In this document: one piece after another, positions 45,494 through 58,815 of the stretch
Position numbering within the stretch: the first letter of the stretch is position 1
Layout of the letters: every line of letters begins with the position of its first letter
NCBI RefSeq assembly: GCF_032854445.1
Contig: NC_088302.1
Span: 13,699,338 to 13,763,337 of the forward strand
Direction: 5' to 3'
DNA length: 64,000 nt
Origin: Liolophura sinensis
Lineage: Eukaryota > Mollusca > Polyplacophora > Chitonida > Chitonidae
The notes under the pieces: model-generated
Seen by the model: the letters and a program-made list of their open reading frames with translations, nothing else
Databases searched by the model: none
What the model was told of the DNA's origin: nothing
Translations under genes and position numbers: made by a program

Positions 45494-47884
45494 GCCACGA
45501 TTAAGGTTTTAGAACAGCACTCAATCCCATCATACCTTCAGTGCTGGAACTTTCGGTACACACAGTTATCGACTCTTCTTCTTCTTATGCCTTTTTGTAA
45601 GCAGGAAAAGACAGGCAAGACAGCTAAAATTGTGTGGGGTGGGATAGGGTGTTCACCAAGTATATAAATCGTATAAAAATACGGTTATCTCGAAAAGGGG
45701 TGTGTGAAAAATGGAAGAGGCACTTTTATGGTAAAATTTTTGCACTATACCGTTTGAGTGAAAAAAATTTTCATACACAAGTATGAACTAACGGCTCCCA
45801 CTAACTCAACGACAACCCTCGACACCAATGACATGTAAGAAAGATGTTAAGGTCAGCCTAGATTCCTTATCCAAAGTATTTTAGAGGAGAAAAACACAGG
45901 GAAAGCAAAGTTGGGCGTTCAACAATTGGGCATCATTTTTTTCGATAATCCACTTAGCCGAGAAAATGTGTAAGCAGACGAGAAAGGTCGCTGTACTGAC
46001 TGAGTATGTTTCTGTTGCACACCTCTTTAGTCGTTGAGCAGATGTGTGGCGAGATTCAGGTCTCAGTCCACGTGATGCAGCTTTATCAGGTGGCTGCCAG
46101 GTTCAATCTCTCCCATCAGACCTAACGTCATCATCCAAGATGATACGAACTCCGTCGTAGAAACAATGGCTCTGTTATATAGGCACGGACCTGACATGAA
46201 TAGTCTCAAAATTTGATTATCATGTTACTCGGAAATATATCCTTCCAGTGGGCGTTGCATTAATTAGGGTTCTGCTTCCTGTCAAGTTTTATTGCAAGAT
46301 AGGTGGTCTTGGGACGACTGGCATCAAACAAGGGAGACAATCCGCCCAAGACACATAACGCCAACGCCCCCACGGTTTTGTCTAGAAAAGGTTCAGGCCG
46401 ATAAAAAAACTAATCGAATCAAACGGTCTGGATTTATTGGCAGCTTTCCGAACTTTATATCACAGATAGAGTGGTAAATGTCACAAACGCGTATCCTCCG
46501 AACTGTTTTCACGGATATTTAACGCTGTCTCGCAATTCGATTTATTGCTCCAATTCTGGAGTCTGGCCCACGATTCTTGAACCGCAGTAGAGTGGCTGTA
46601 ATTCCCCGCCAGACTGTAAATGAACACTATCTACAAATCAAGACGTGTGCCGCCTACAGACTAGCTCATAAATCAAACTTTCAGTTAAGGGCAATGATTA
46701 TCACAGAGATGTATGTCTGCCGGTACGTGAGCGTCACGGAAAGACAAGGCGCCATGATGAAATAGTTCTGACTAAAATACGTAATTACATAAAACAGTTT
46801 AAACGGAATGAGTTTGCATTCGAGCTCAGCGAACACAATTGGCTAGCAACTGCCTTCGGTCTAGTTTGACCAGCTGCTCTCCACTCGTGCATGGCTAGGG
46901 ATAAATTGAATGCAAAAATTATTGTTGAACACCTTCCTGACTTATATAGGAATAGGTGCAAAAAGCAAGTATATAAGTCACTGTCTGTCTGTCTGTCTGT
47001 AGATTGACATTCTGTTCTTATTAATGGTCGACCTTGCTTAGTGCATTTTGCAAAATCGTTGCCATTTTCATTGTTTCGCTGAATACTTATGGGAATAAGT
47101 ACATATGTGGCGACTGGGCACACGATTAATGATGGCATCGACGTGTTAGAATAAAGTCATAATAAGTATAAAACTGGCACACCTGTTTATTTAATATCCG
47201 TCACAATGCTATTAAATAACGCTTCAAATTCACGTCCATGCATTGGCGCTTAGTGTTGATTAATAGCCTAGTCGAAATGTACGAAAACTATAACATTCAA
47301 AAAGATAGCAAATAGCTCCTAGTCGTCATATGACTGAAAAATTCTTAAGTACCACATAAAACCCCAAGCATACATACATATGCCTACATGTTTATTTTCT
47401 TGTCCGGCACAAATTATGGCTATTTACAATCTGGGCTTTGTGGATTTTTCAAGTGTTCAGAAAACAGAATCACTATGGCCTCATTAAATGTATTTGCTTT
47501 ACCAAATTTAACCAAACCACTAAGCCACACCATCTATATACCTTGAAGTTCAGAGGTCAGCCTAATGTATTACTTTTGAAGAAGCAGCAGATTTGTAACC
47601 CATCCAACATGTCACGTGACTCGTTCACCCGATCGCCTGCCGGCGGTTGGTCGGAAGTCAGTTGGATGGTATGAGTTACTGACTTTGGACAGCTTAAAAA
47701 TTTGGCTGTCATCGTGACAATGGAAACACACAGGTGACATGACTGTAAGTGAATCCGATCTGATCTGAGGACAATAGTGTCGAGACACAGTTAAGTGGCC
47801 AACAAGTGTGACGGCGGTATGGTTTCTCTCCGAAGGAAGATAATATAGCTAAGTACTAAGCGAAAGAACAGGGCTTGTCTATAA

Positions 47885-47990
47885 TTTTTTTGATTGTTGT
47901 TTAACGCCATACTCAAGAATTGTTCACTTATTCGTTTTGGGGATGAAAGAAACCGTATTCGGTGTAAACTATCGATTTCAGCAAGCTATT
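47885..47990 (-). mobile_element. SINE-core fragment
   Basis: 'gattgttgtttaacgccata', 'ctcaagaattgttcacttat' and 'gaaagaaaccgtattcggtg' match a related core. Similar short fragments occur at 58,275-58,352, 58,365-58,405, 59,962-60,075, 52,403-52,453, 16,530-16,640 and 1,022-1,085. Confidence 0.7.
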
Positions 47991-50900
47991 CTGACGAACA
48001 TTATATGATGTACAAATTTGCCCACCACACTGGTTGGAAACAAAGTGGTCTTTGTGGGACATTACACACTTCGCAAACTTCTACAAGGCCGTCGTCAAAT
48101 TATTACTGTTTTCAAGGTTGTTTTCTCATTGCTTCCAAGGAACTCACAAAAAACAAGACAACAATGAATCAATCAGCTGTGTATGAATCCAACCACAATG
48201 AAGCACAGAACTCAGTAAAAAAAAGGTAGATTAATGACTGGATCGCCTGGAACCCATTGTCTGGGTGGGACGGGAGAGCGGAAGGTTGCTGATGGGTAAT
48301 TCGGCACAAGAAATAGGACCAATAATTCTTGCGGTAATGATGACAAATTAATAAAAGAAAGTGCATTTAAAACTCCGAGTTTCTTTTGCACTGTTTGCTG
48401 GGTCACGCTAATCAATGGTATTTGTGTTTCTGCCAGAATGTAATGGCGCTAAATCTTCTCATCTAAAAGTTGGTTTATATAGTAGACGTGCTCTGTGGGA
48501 AATCAATTAGTGGCGTCTTCTCACAGGGGTCAAATTTGCTGTAAATGATAAAAGTACATAGTATAATTCTTGCGTCAGTGTTTCACGGTTTAGCTGCAGT
48601 ATGAGTATTTGATAAAAGCGCTGTGATCCAGCGACATGCGTCTTCTCGTATAGCACTATACCGATCTCAGCATCGCAGGGATCCCTCTCCGCCCAGCGTG
48701 TGCTGCTTCCGGTCCGTCGACAGACAGACGCATGCACACAACACCGAGTGTTATAAACCGGAAAAATAGAGCACGGCCTGCAAGTCATAAAGAAAAGCTC
48801 AAAATCTATTCGCTTATTCGACTACCTTCATCAACGGTCCCGCTCCAATATTTTACTACAAGGTTTTGATCATTACCAACAGCAGAGAACTAAGTACTAA
48901 ATGGATATAACTAATTGTGCCGGTAGTCAGCAGTCTGCTGTCGGTTGAACCCATCGACAGCTGTGGGCTACAAACTCACATAGTGTCTCAAATCACAGAA
49001 CTTCTCAGCGGCTTCCTTAACAAACCACAGTCTCACTGAAAATCAGACTGGGGAAAAAAAGGAGTATATATCCAGGGGTCGTCCAGGGGACAAAGAGTAT
49101 TAACTGTCAAAATAATAACACAGATCCTATAGGCGTAATATCACTGAGATCGGACTAGGCTGATAGAGGTAGGCCTATAAGAAAATGACTGAACACCGAA
49201 TAGTGCCGTAGGAGACAGTGCGCTGCATCAGAAAGACAGGGAAATGGGAGTGTTACTGAGATAAGGGAACTGTTTTACTTCATAAAACAGTACATGACCC
49301 AATGGTTCCAAGATTTTTAGGAGTGTTAATGCTGATTAAGTGCAGCTCACATGACAGGCAAGATAAATTTGGATTAAATCAGGCCGTTCAAATGCTTGGC
49401 GGAAGGAGAAACCCTAAATTGTCACCAAATCTGGCTTCAAAGAGTTGAGTGACTAGCAACTAGGTCAAACGTTAGTTGTATCAAAAACACCAGATTTATA
49501 AACCAAATGATATCTTATAATAATCAAATATGAAATATAACAAGCTCAAATATATGCCTTCCATGGACCATAGAAAGTTGTTTTAAATAAATTATCAGGG
49601 GACAGACATCCATACGAGTATAAGTCTGATCTAAAACATGAAACACTTAATCTACCTATTGTCTACTTAAAGATATGGGCAAACTGACAATTGTCAAACT
49701 GGCTTATTCAGCGGATCAAGATTTGAAGTTCTACCTGCTTTTTAATCCCTCTTGAAGGACATATCAGCTAATAACGAATATGTTCACGAACACACATAAA
49801 ATGGTCGTTGCGAGCATTTTTCCAAATAATTTGTAACCACACATATTTCTAACATTTCTGAAACGTGAAAGCAGTGTTAAAAGGGATACAGAATGTACGC
49901 TGAATGGCTGACAGTGGAGATAGGATTTCCTGGGTTAAGTCTTACAGCCTTGCTCACCCTTTGAATAAATGTACCATACCTAAAATTGAGCTTAGGTTAG
50001 GCCTAGCCAGGACTTGCCTGTCTCTCACAGCAGACAATCAGAATCAGTTCTCTATACCTTTAAGGTACATTGAACATCACAGACGTATGGCAAGTATAGT
50101 GACAGTATGTGCAATGAATATTAACCAATCAGAAAGTCGCAGTTTAACGTACAGTACACATTTTACGGGACAAATAGTCATTTCGGCTTTGACTGGACCA
50201 TTGCGGTGAAAAACGTATCCCATTATCACCATACTGAATCTTATGCCAGGTATGTCTGTGATGTAGATAAGTTTTTCAGCTTGGAATATACCCTATGTGT
50301 AACATTTTAAGTTCCGGTTGCCTATTCAAATCCACTTAATGTTACTATTCGATTTATATTTCTTAAAGATAAGAAATAAGTATAAGTGAAAAATTCTTGT
50401 GTGCGACGGTACACAATAAGGAAATGAAAGATACAATGTATACCAAACTGACTTTGGATGCTACAACAGTCCCGCTACATTTCAGCCTATATGCGAAATA
50501 GGCCTACATTTGTTGTCTTTTCATATTACATCTTATGATTTACTTGCCTATTTGCTTGTTTTGCTTGCTGATCCACTAACCCACTACCCAAAAAATTAAA
50601 TCTTTTACCTCCATCCGATTCAAATTATTAGTCAACGCTGGCGGATAAGCCCACTTCTAGCGGGATGGCTTTGCTAAATGATAGCAATGCATCTCTATCG
50701 TTCTGCACTTAGGGTAGACACTAAAGGGGTTCATCACCTGACAAAATATGTAAGAAAAAAATGTCTTTACATAGAGACCGGTAGAATTAAGTTAAATTTG
50801 GGCTTAGATAAAAATTTGCACTCAGAGGGTCGGGTCACTGATAACTAGCTCCTGATTTGGTATTGCTGTCAAGGTTAATATCGCTGACAGCTGCCACAGA

Positions 50901-53717
50901 GAACAACTCTCTGTGTAACGTGGTTCGTATAGGGATAATTCCCCAAATAGCTGTCGTGTAAAGGAATTAGAACACCGCCTAAGGCTGGTGAATATCTCAG
51001 TATACGTAAATACATGGCATGTGGGACAGCCTGTGTGTTTCTTCAGGCATGTTGCAAAACTGCAACAGCTACTAACATTCTACCTACTGCGGTGACGGTT
51101 AGTGAAAAAACTATAATGTATATAGCAACGTTTTCCACAGTGACAAAAGGCTTGATATCAAGTGTTTAACATCAATATGAAATGGTTATAACAGGTCAAT
51201 CGATTATATCAACTACAAAATATTTTTAGGAGAGCTTCTTTAGTCCAGATAAAGGTTGAGTTCAGAAATTGCCTGTGTAACTTACACACTAACGCATCGT
51301 TGATATTAGCGAGTTCCTACAGCTTTTAGATAGAAACCAAGGAATCAGCTGTATGCTTATAAAAGTCGTTTAAAGACAGAATATAAACAATGGTACGCTA
51401 TAAACAATGAGCAAACTTCACATATACTCAAAGTAATAGGACACCTTACCCGCCTAAAATAACACCGGTCTAAGCCGTGTATATAACGATTGTCCATCTT
51501 GCTTTGGCAATAACGTATTGTGGGCAAACTGGTAACGGATTATGTATGCATTGGAAGAGAACAATGGTCTGTTCAGCTTGGACCCGAGAGCTCGAATAGG
51601 TACCCCATTTTTAATATCATCATTTACCACAGAAATCTGGACAAGAAGAAGAACATAATTAAAGACGTACAGCAAAAAAAGTAAAGTCAGAGCAGCGCCG
51701 ACAGTATCCGGTGAAAATACGGACTCTTGTCAATTTACCACAATTAGGGTTTATTCTAACTGTTCATGTAAATACTTCAATAGTAGCAAATTACACCCCC
51801 CCTAGTACAGTGTGTTTTAAAAACAGAATTAGGAAAAAATGTAGTGGTGTTAATTGCAATATATTGGACGTCAATGGTTTAGAGTAACTCAGAATGCTGT
51901 GTTGTCATTATATATAGCATACAATAATATTAGGACAATGCCTTTTGCGCTTGTATTTGAAACGCCGGACCAAGGTATAAACTGACTAACCACCACATTT
52001 CTGCACGTTTGTTTCACCATTTACATGACCAAAATAAACGTGTGGACTTTCATAGAATCAGAATACTAACCTAACTGACTAATAATCGGCAATTTTTTAC
52101 CCTTTACCATACGGACGTGAAGTTAACAGCTGCCATAAGTACCTTGATAAATGGTTACTTTGACCTTTGAATGGTATGCCATTAAATACTTATAATGAGA
52201 GTTTTGACAGTAACATATGCATATCGTGTAAGTTAGCGGTTAAAAGTTGACAATATTTCTGCCTGTTATTGTATATACAGAGCACCAAGCAGATACAGTA
52301 CAAGGAACAAAACTAGACTGTAAGTTTCCGTTTGACGTCAGTATTAAATATGCATATGCTAACAAGTTATATATATAGGTCTAAACAATATTTTGAGACT
52401 TTAAATTTATTTACTTATTTATCTGACTGGAGTTTTGCGCCGTACTCGGAGACGTGAGAAATGAATAACCAATAAGCCATCAATACTCATTTGACATCGC
52501 TATGACGTGCGACATCTTAGAGGTCAGTGTTTATTTCAAGACCTGCAACAGTGGCTAGAAAGGAATGAATTCCGGAACACCGGTACATGGTCTGGATAGA
52601 GAACATTGCCATCTGATAAAAACTCACGGCCCCAAACTCATTGGAACCTAGCTGTATGACAAAAGACTGACCCAACACTGCATACGTTCAATATCAATGG
52701 GTCCCGAGCTGTATTCCAGTTACTACAGCCCAATGCCAAGCTGCGTCCTTCCTATACAAACCTGGTCCTAATCTGGTTGTTACAAATTGATTCCAAGTAG
52801 CATCTTTCCTATGTCAATGCATGATTCACATGCTTACGTTCTAAAACAATTCAAATTGCTTATCAGCTATATAACAACTATTCAAACTATTTTCTAATAA
52901 ATCGTCAAGCAACAATTCTTCTGTAACAAATTGGTATTAAGCTATATCATTTCTTAATAGCCAATAGCTCATTACTGCTTCATCGGGACTCTTTCCTGAA
53001 GATAGCTTACACCTCGTTATAGAAGCGAAAGCCAATGACGTAAATTAGTCAGGTTATCAGTACGCGATGTCAACAGTATACGCATGTAGCAGTACAAATA
53101 GCTTATGCAATGTTGGTTTCACTACTGATGAAGGACATTGTTGCGTCTGTAAAAACATCTGGAGCCACTTGTTCAAAACTGTTTAAAGACCTAATAGCAG
53201 ATTTAACTTTAAGCTAAGTCTTCAGTTTTTGTAGCCCAAAAATAAACTGCGTATCAGTATATTACATATGAACTAAATCTGCTATTTTTTACTCTTATAC
53301 TTTGATTTGGGCAAACTGCATTGGCTGCTGAACTTGGCTAAAATCTTAAATATTAAATATGACTTAATACCAATATTAGCTAATACACTTTCGAAAAATT
53401 GGACCCAGATTCCCAACAATAGCAATCTTTCTTTGTGTGAAGCAACATTCCTCCAGGCAATATATAACGAACAACTGTTTCTTCAATTCTCCCACTAGCT
53501 CAGTAATATGCCTGTACATACATACAGTATTGATCAGAACACGAAGTGCTGATGATATCAACAGTTATAATGGAAGTAGACTAAACTATAATTGACATGG
53601 ACTATGGTGGGCCTACTCAGAATCACTCTGTGCAGTCACTCTTCAAAAGCTTTCATACTGTATTTGTGTTTCGTGATCGTAGTTTCAGTTAATACGTACA
53701 TCTTTGCTGGTAGTACG

Positions 53718-53741
53718 TTTTTTTTTTTGGGGGGGGGGGGG
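53718..53741. repeat. Poly(T)-poly(G) junction
   Basis: Eleven T followed directly by thirteen G. A similar G-rich tract lies at 1,350-1,373. Both are places where base calling is unreliable. Confidence 0.95.
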
Positions 53742-54775
53742 ATTAGTCCGATCGTGTTCGATTTTTGAGTTCCGTGAATGATAGATTGCTGAGATAGCGA
53801 TGACAGAAGCGAAGCCTACCCTCACGAAAAACCTCGTGAATGAGTTCCCGCTTGGTATATCGTGTCGGGACAGCTGCATCTGGTCGTTATGGTAGCACGT
53901 GCGAGTAACCATCCGTATAACGGAACGCTTTCCGAGTAGAGAACCATCCGTGGTGCGGTTCATTCATGAGATGAAAGCGGTATAAGGCTAAAATAAAAAA
54001 AAGCCATTCATTAGCTATCTAAAGGAGATTACTAAAAAGCTGTTAACTTACCCAGGCAATTAAGAAAGCCAAGTCCAGACTTCTTGGTTGCATTCTTTCT
54101 GCGATTAGTGGTCCTTTGCGGTCCTTAAGAGAACTTCATTCACAATCGTTTCCCTGAATACTTATCTGCAGGTATTGTAGACAAGGTGAAGTCAGTAGGT
54201 AGAGAGGTCCTTTGTGCTACCAGCGCCACTCCACCCGTCCTACACCTCAACCACAGAAATAACTGACACTTGGAATTAGTTTGAAGAAATATCCTTTGTT
54301 CCTAGTAAGAGAGTGTTCTTGAGGTGGGATTTCACCGATGGACGGGTCTTCATCCCCCACCGTTATGACGACGCCTGCTCTCATACCGACATCGACGACA
54401 TTCTGGCACTTTAACAAACATTAGACGAAAATATCTGACCAACTGCTCGACCTATGGTCTCATTCTGTGCCCCTAAACTGTCTGAGAGGCTGTCGAATCG
54501 CATGAAAGGGGCCAGAGGTCGGCTTGTAGACGCTGTCGGTTGGAGAGGCAAACAGAAAAACGCCGGCTTCACTTTCGCTTATATATGCGTGTGTGTGAGA
54601 GAGAACGTGCGTGTTAACTGTTCACTTTGTAAGCGCGCAGACGACCCTCTGTTGGTCACGTGACCCAAACAGCGACGTAACGGCATCTGGTCTTTGGGAA
54701 GCACCAGTGTGCATAGGTAAGCGTGTGCAGAGCACATTCACAGCGATTCTGAGTACTAGCCTCTTATTCTTTTGA

Positions 54776-54900
54776 AGACTATTTATTCGACAGGATGAAA
54801 GTTAAATTTTATGGGTGAAGAAAACCCCCAAATACCTGACAAAAATGTCAGTTAACCAGCGAGAGCTGGATTCGAACTCGCTGTCTCATTATGTCACGCC
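54776..54900 (-). mobile_element. Second tRNA-derived SINE family, minus orientation
   Basis: On the minus strand the segment reads 'gcgagttcgaatccagctct', a near-canonical B box, with the A-rich side at the left. The sequence between differs from the main SINE family. No cloverleaf could be folded by eye, so it is called a SINE and not a tRNA gene. Confidence 0.6.
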
Positions 54901-56149
54901 AAAAGGCTGGAACAAGTTTAATTTAGACAGTTCATTCAATGATGACTAGCTGAAAGTTTTCTTAAACTTAGATAACCTAAACAAATTAGAAATATCATCT
55001 AAATTTTGTTTTTCTCGAACTCTAAGCGCCGATGTGGTGATGTTCGAGGTATAAGAACTCAGAGTAGAAACCCCATACATATCTTCCATCTAGGGGTATA
55101 AGAGATGACCGCAAGAGTAACGGTTAGCAGCTACAAATGGCGTTGTATTTACATCGAGTGAGCAGGAAATAACGATAACCCTGTTGAATGCGTCAGTTAT
55201 TCAATCTGTTTGATATAAATCGTCTGGGGCATTAAATTTCAGACAAATTTGTTTCTGCTTTGATACTATTTCGCATATAATGTTGGACTACCTTTACAAC
55301 TATTATGCTGTTTTAGTTTTCATTTGCACAGGTGAGAAGAGTTTGTGCTCCAGGCGACTTCAAAAACCGCTGCCTACAATGGATCTACACGTAAGCTCAG
55401 AGGGTTAGAAATTACGCCGTATATCAGTCAGGGTTTGGTTAGACTAAGACCATAATCTTAAAAATAATCTTGGAAATAAATCAGTTTTTGAACGGTTTGA
55501 AGTTGCTACCCTACAATTTGAAGTCGGTACCCTCCAACCACAATCACAAATTTATATACATATTTTGCACAAGCGTCAAAGAGGTACGTACATATAAGTA
55601 CAAGGTAATGACATAAACTGATGGCATTGTAGGCTGTGATATAAACTGTACATAGTATCGTCTGACAAGTGCACGGATGTTATAGACGGCTGTTTATGTT
55701 TTAAATGCATTATTTGATTAATTACTAGCGTTAATTTATCTTGTGTACAGGTGAATGTTTGTCAGAGTCGTAAATCACGCGTGACCTCGTCTGGTATAGC
55801 GATAGCCGATGAGAACAGTTTAGGAGGTTAAGTTTCATCAATCAGAAAGTAGGGATCTAGATGAACCCTGGTGTCGACTCTATAATGCCAATGGGCTTTG
55901 CTAATGACTAATGAGGTCCCTCGATGACACGTTTACGTAATAAGTCAGTTCTCTCTCCAGAAATGAAGCACATGACACACAGGGAAAAACATTGCAGTGT
56001 ATAAAAATTGCTAATGTGAACCATCTGGTCTGTTTATATTATTCACCGGTTGTTTGTTTCTTAGGTGTTGTGAACACCTTTATTCATTTATATTATATTA
56101 TCCAAACAGAACTATTTCTATGATCACTTGTAGCAAGCCAGATGCTGAC

Positions 56150-56375
56150 ATATTTCTAATGCTGTCTCATTTTAACGCTGCGCCGGTGACACCATACATC
56201 ACGCCCCATCTATACAACCAGAGGGTACTTGCAATGAGTGCGTTAAATTGATGTCTGGGTGTCCACATATATATAATGCTGCCTCACGGAAACACTGTGC
56301 CGAAGACATCAGACATTTCGCCCCACCTGTAATCAGACTATACTTGCACAGGACCTTAGCAATGAGGATCATGAC
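56150..56375 (+). repeat. Two diverged tandem copies of a dispersed repeat of about 110 bp
   Basis: The order 'taatgctg.ctca', an 'acgctgcgcc' or 'cactgtgccg' block, 'acatcacgcccc' or 'acatttcgcccc', 'acttgca' and 'agcaatgag' appears at 56,155-56,240 and again at 56,270-56,370. It resembles a repeat I associate with molluscan genomes. That association is from memory. Confidence 0.6.
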
Positions 56376-56562
56376 CAACCCAACATGTCCGTTCAAGCGA
56401 TGTAATATTTATTTGTGTGTAATACGTCATAAGTTCTGTACAGTTGTACTCGTAAAGGAAGATGTTGTTCACAAGCATTACAGCGTAACAACGGAGAATG
56501 AATATTTTTGCATAGCTTGGACCAGAATAGTTTGGGGGCTGGGCTATCCCCATTAGTCTCGT

Positions 56563-56765
56563 CTTTATTTATTTATTTATTTTATTTATTTATTTATTTA
56601 TTTATTTGATTGATTGATTGATGATTTGATTGATTGATTGATTTCATTGATTTCATTGATTGATTGATTGATTGGCGTTTTACGCCGTACTCATGAATAC
56701 TTCACTGATACGATGGCGGCCAGCATTACGGTGAGAGGAACCGGGTACAGCCCGGCAGAAAGGCA
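56563..56765 (-). mobile_element. SINE fragment (minus) with expanded TTTA and GATT tail
   Basis: A TTTA-repeat grading into a GATT-repeat (to about 56,672) forms an expanded SINE tail. It is followed by the core 'ttacgccgtactca…gatggcggccagcatta' and a truncated 'ccgggtacagcccgg' block. Confidence 0.85.
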
Positions 56766-58664
56766 CGATCACACTATTTCGTAAAACTGAGGATTAAACG
56801 TGATACCCAGATTGTTCGTTTTGATCTCTGTCCCTAATATAGTCTTTATTTTTAGCTAATCTTGGAAAGTGTAAAACGTGTTTGTAGATGTGTAGGACCT
56901 GAATTTATGTGTCTGAACTGGGTAACCATTAGTCATATACCCTACCCATATTTCCTGGTGTGACCTTATCACCCTTTCTCTAGAGGATGTGAGATGCCCT
57001 TTCCTGGCCAGTCTGGAACTGGAACTGGTTATATTCATACCATCTCTTGAGACTTTCTTAGCTAGGTTGAGTTAGTTATACTAACTCTTAACTATATGAG
57101 TTAATTACCGGCTTGATTACCGGCTCGTGACTCACAGATTGCCTTTGCCATCACAGGATGGTGGACTTTATTCACTCAGATATATAGTATTTCCATAAAG
57201 TCTTAATTACTTTGTTGTCATCATCGAATGACCTCTCCTTTCTCTATATAAGACAAGAGATTCTGAAATAAATAGATAGTTATCTGTTTTCAGCTAAAAA
57301 ACCATGTTTCACTGAACGCATGTACCATAGTTTAGGTTTGAGTAGAATCTTTGGGGGCGTTTGAACTTGAGTGTCCTGTTCGGTATTCTAGTGAAGTAGT
57401 ATCTACTAGAACCGTTCTGGCTGGTGGCACCGTTCTGGATACTGGAACCGTTCTGGCTGGTTATACACCAGATGAAATTCCTTATAGAAAAGTACGTAAA
57501 TATTCTGAAATTGATAGTTTGTGGGAGTCGAGGCATTCCGCCCACTATTTTGTCTATTTACGTCCCCAATTCAACCTTCAAAGGGAACTGGGTTTTTATG
57601 TTTATGGGCGTATCTGCTCCCATTGCGTGAAATTATTTCCTTGTTAGTTAGACAGCACGTGGTACTGGTTAGGGACACTGGTATAAAATACATGCCATTG
57701 GATTGCCTACCCTGTGCCGCCCCCAATCTCATTCCTTTGATATTCCAGATGCAGGACTCCCCTAATAAACTCTCTTATCTACTGACGGGTCTGACCCTAG
57801 ATTGTTTACGATACTCATCACTCTCGACCGGAAGAGGACTTGGGGAAGTCGCCTGCGCAAGTCCATAGCAGAGTTTGACAATTAAACTTTATACGCCTAC
57901 ATCTAGAGATATGCAATGAAACATTTCTGTAGCAGTGTAGAGAATGAAAGACTTATGATGCCAAGTTCTTGGTGCATACCTTCATGTCTAGACGGTAGAA
58001 ATGGCTACCAATGAATGATTGGCCTTTATTTGCAATTGTAAAACAGCAAGAGAACATCTTTCTTCTGTCTTCGTTAAGCAGGTGTCTCCATGGAATTCAT
58101 CAGTTTTATTCCAGAACATTCTTTTTCTTAAAATCCTTGTATTTTCTTGTGTTTGGTTCGATACTTCAGCTATTAAGTTAAGGTTTATAATAAAAAAATC
58201 TTTCTAGAACAATCTTGTGACCCGGATTCTTATTTGTAACAGTTTGCGTTTATTCTGTATAGAAATAACATTTGATTTCTTTTGTTTGGAATTTAACGCC
58301 TTCCAGTAAAGAACATTCCGCTTATACGATGGAGGCCAGTCTTAGGGGTGGATGATTTTTTTGATTTATTTGATTGGTGTTTTACGCCTTACTCAAGAAT
58401 ATTTCAACACACAAATGTGTAACCCGAATAGAAACATGTGTTAAACAAAGTACACATGTTTGTGTTGCAAAGTAATAAAACACAAGCAAGAGCTCGTGTT
58501 AATTCTACACAAGATAGAATTGTTCAAATGACACAAGAAAACAAGTGCTTTTTGTGTATAGGCGTAATTTTACACGTGTATGTTAATGTGAATTTGTCAT
58601 CGATACATTCGGGTTTTTGCATGAACGTCGGCTGTTTTTTATTGTTTTTTTATTGTTTTTATCG

Positions 58665-58815
58665 CACGCGAATGATACCGTCCTCCTCCCTTCATCCCCT
58701 CACCCGTGTCGAGGGCCGCGGCACCATAACTGTACCATTCGCGCGCGGTTTGCGTCGTGACGTGGCCTGTGACCTGCGGGTCGCGGGGCGAGATGTTCTC
58801 ATCGGGCTTCCATAT
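58665..58815. other. Isolated GC-rich island, open in more than one frame
   Basis: About 150 bp of high G+C in AT-rich surroundings. Both the plus frame (…TRVEGRGTITVPF…) and a minus frame (…QTAREWYSYGAAALDTGEG…) are open, and the minus frame contains a GTGAGG donor-like site. I cannot assign either to a family. It may be an isolated exon, a CpG island or inserted DNA. Confidence 0.3.

Larger units (their letters stand above)
44700..56100. other. Gene-poor stretch
   Basis: Beyond the CpG patch at 45.0-45.4 kb, SINE fragments and homopolymers listed separately, no coding exon could be supported. A moderately GC-rich patch at 54,310-54,670 has short open frames (plus frame …RWDFTDGRVFIPHRYDD… ending at a TAA near 54,415) with no assignable function. 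Confidence 0.5.

Noticed and set aside
46785-47138. 117-codon minus-strand frame
   Set aside because: It includes a (TGTC)n microsatellite and has no recognised domain or splice sites.
54840-54890. Possible tRNA gene from a B-box-like gcgagttcgaatcc (minus strand)
   Set aside because: No A box at the right spacing and no acceptor stem could be seen, so it fits a SINE head better.
58690-58740. Resemblance of TRVEGRGTITV to the N-terminus of NiFe-hydrogenase large subunits
   Set aside because: A match of about ten residues with no following motif in a 126-codon frame is most likely chance, and such an enzyme is not expected in an animal nuclear genome.
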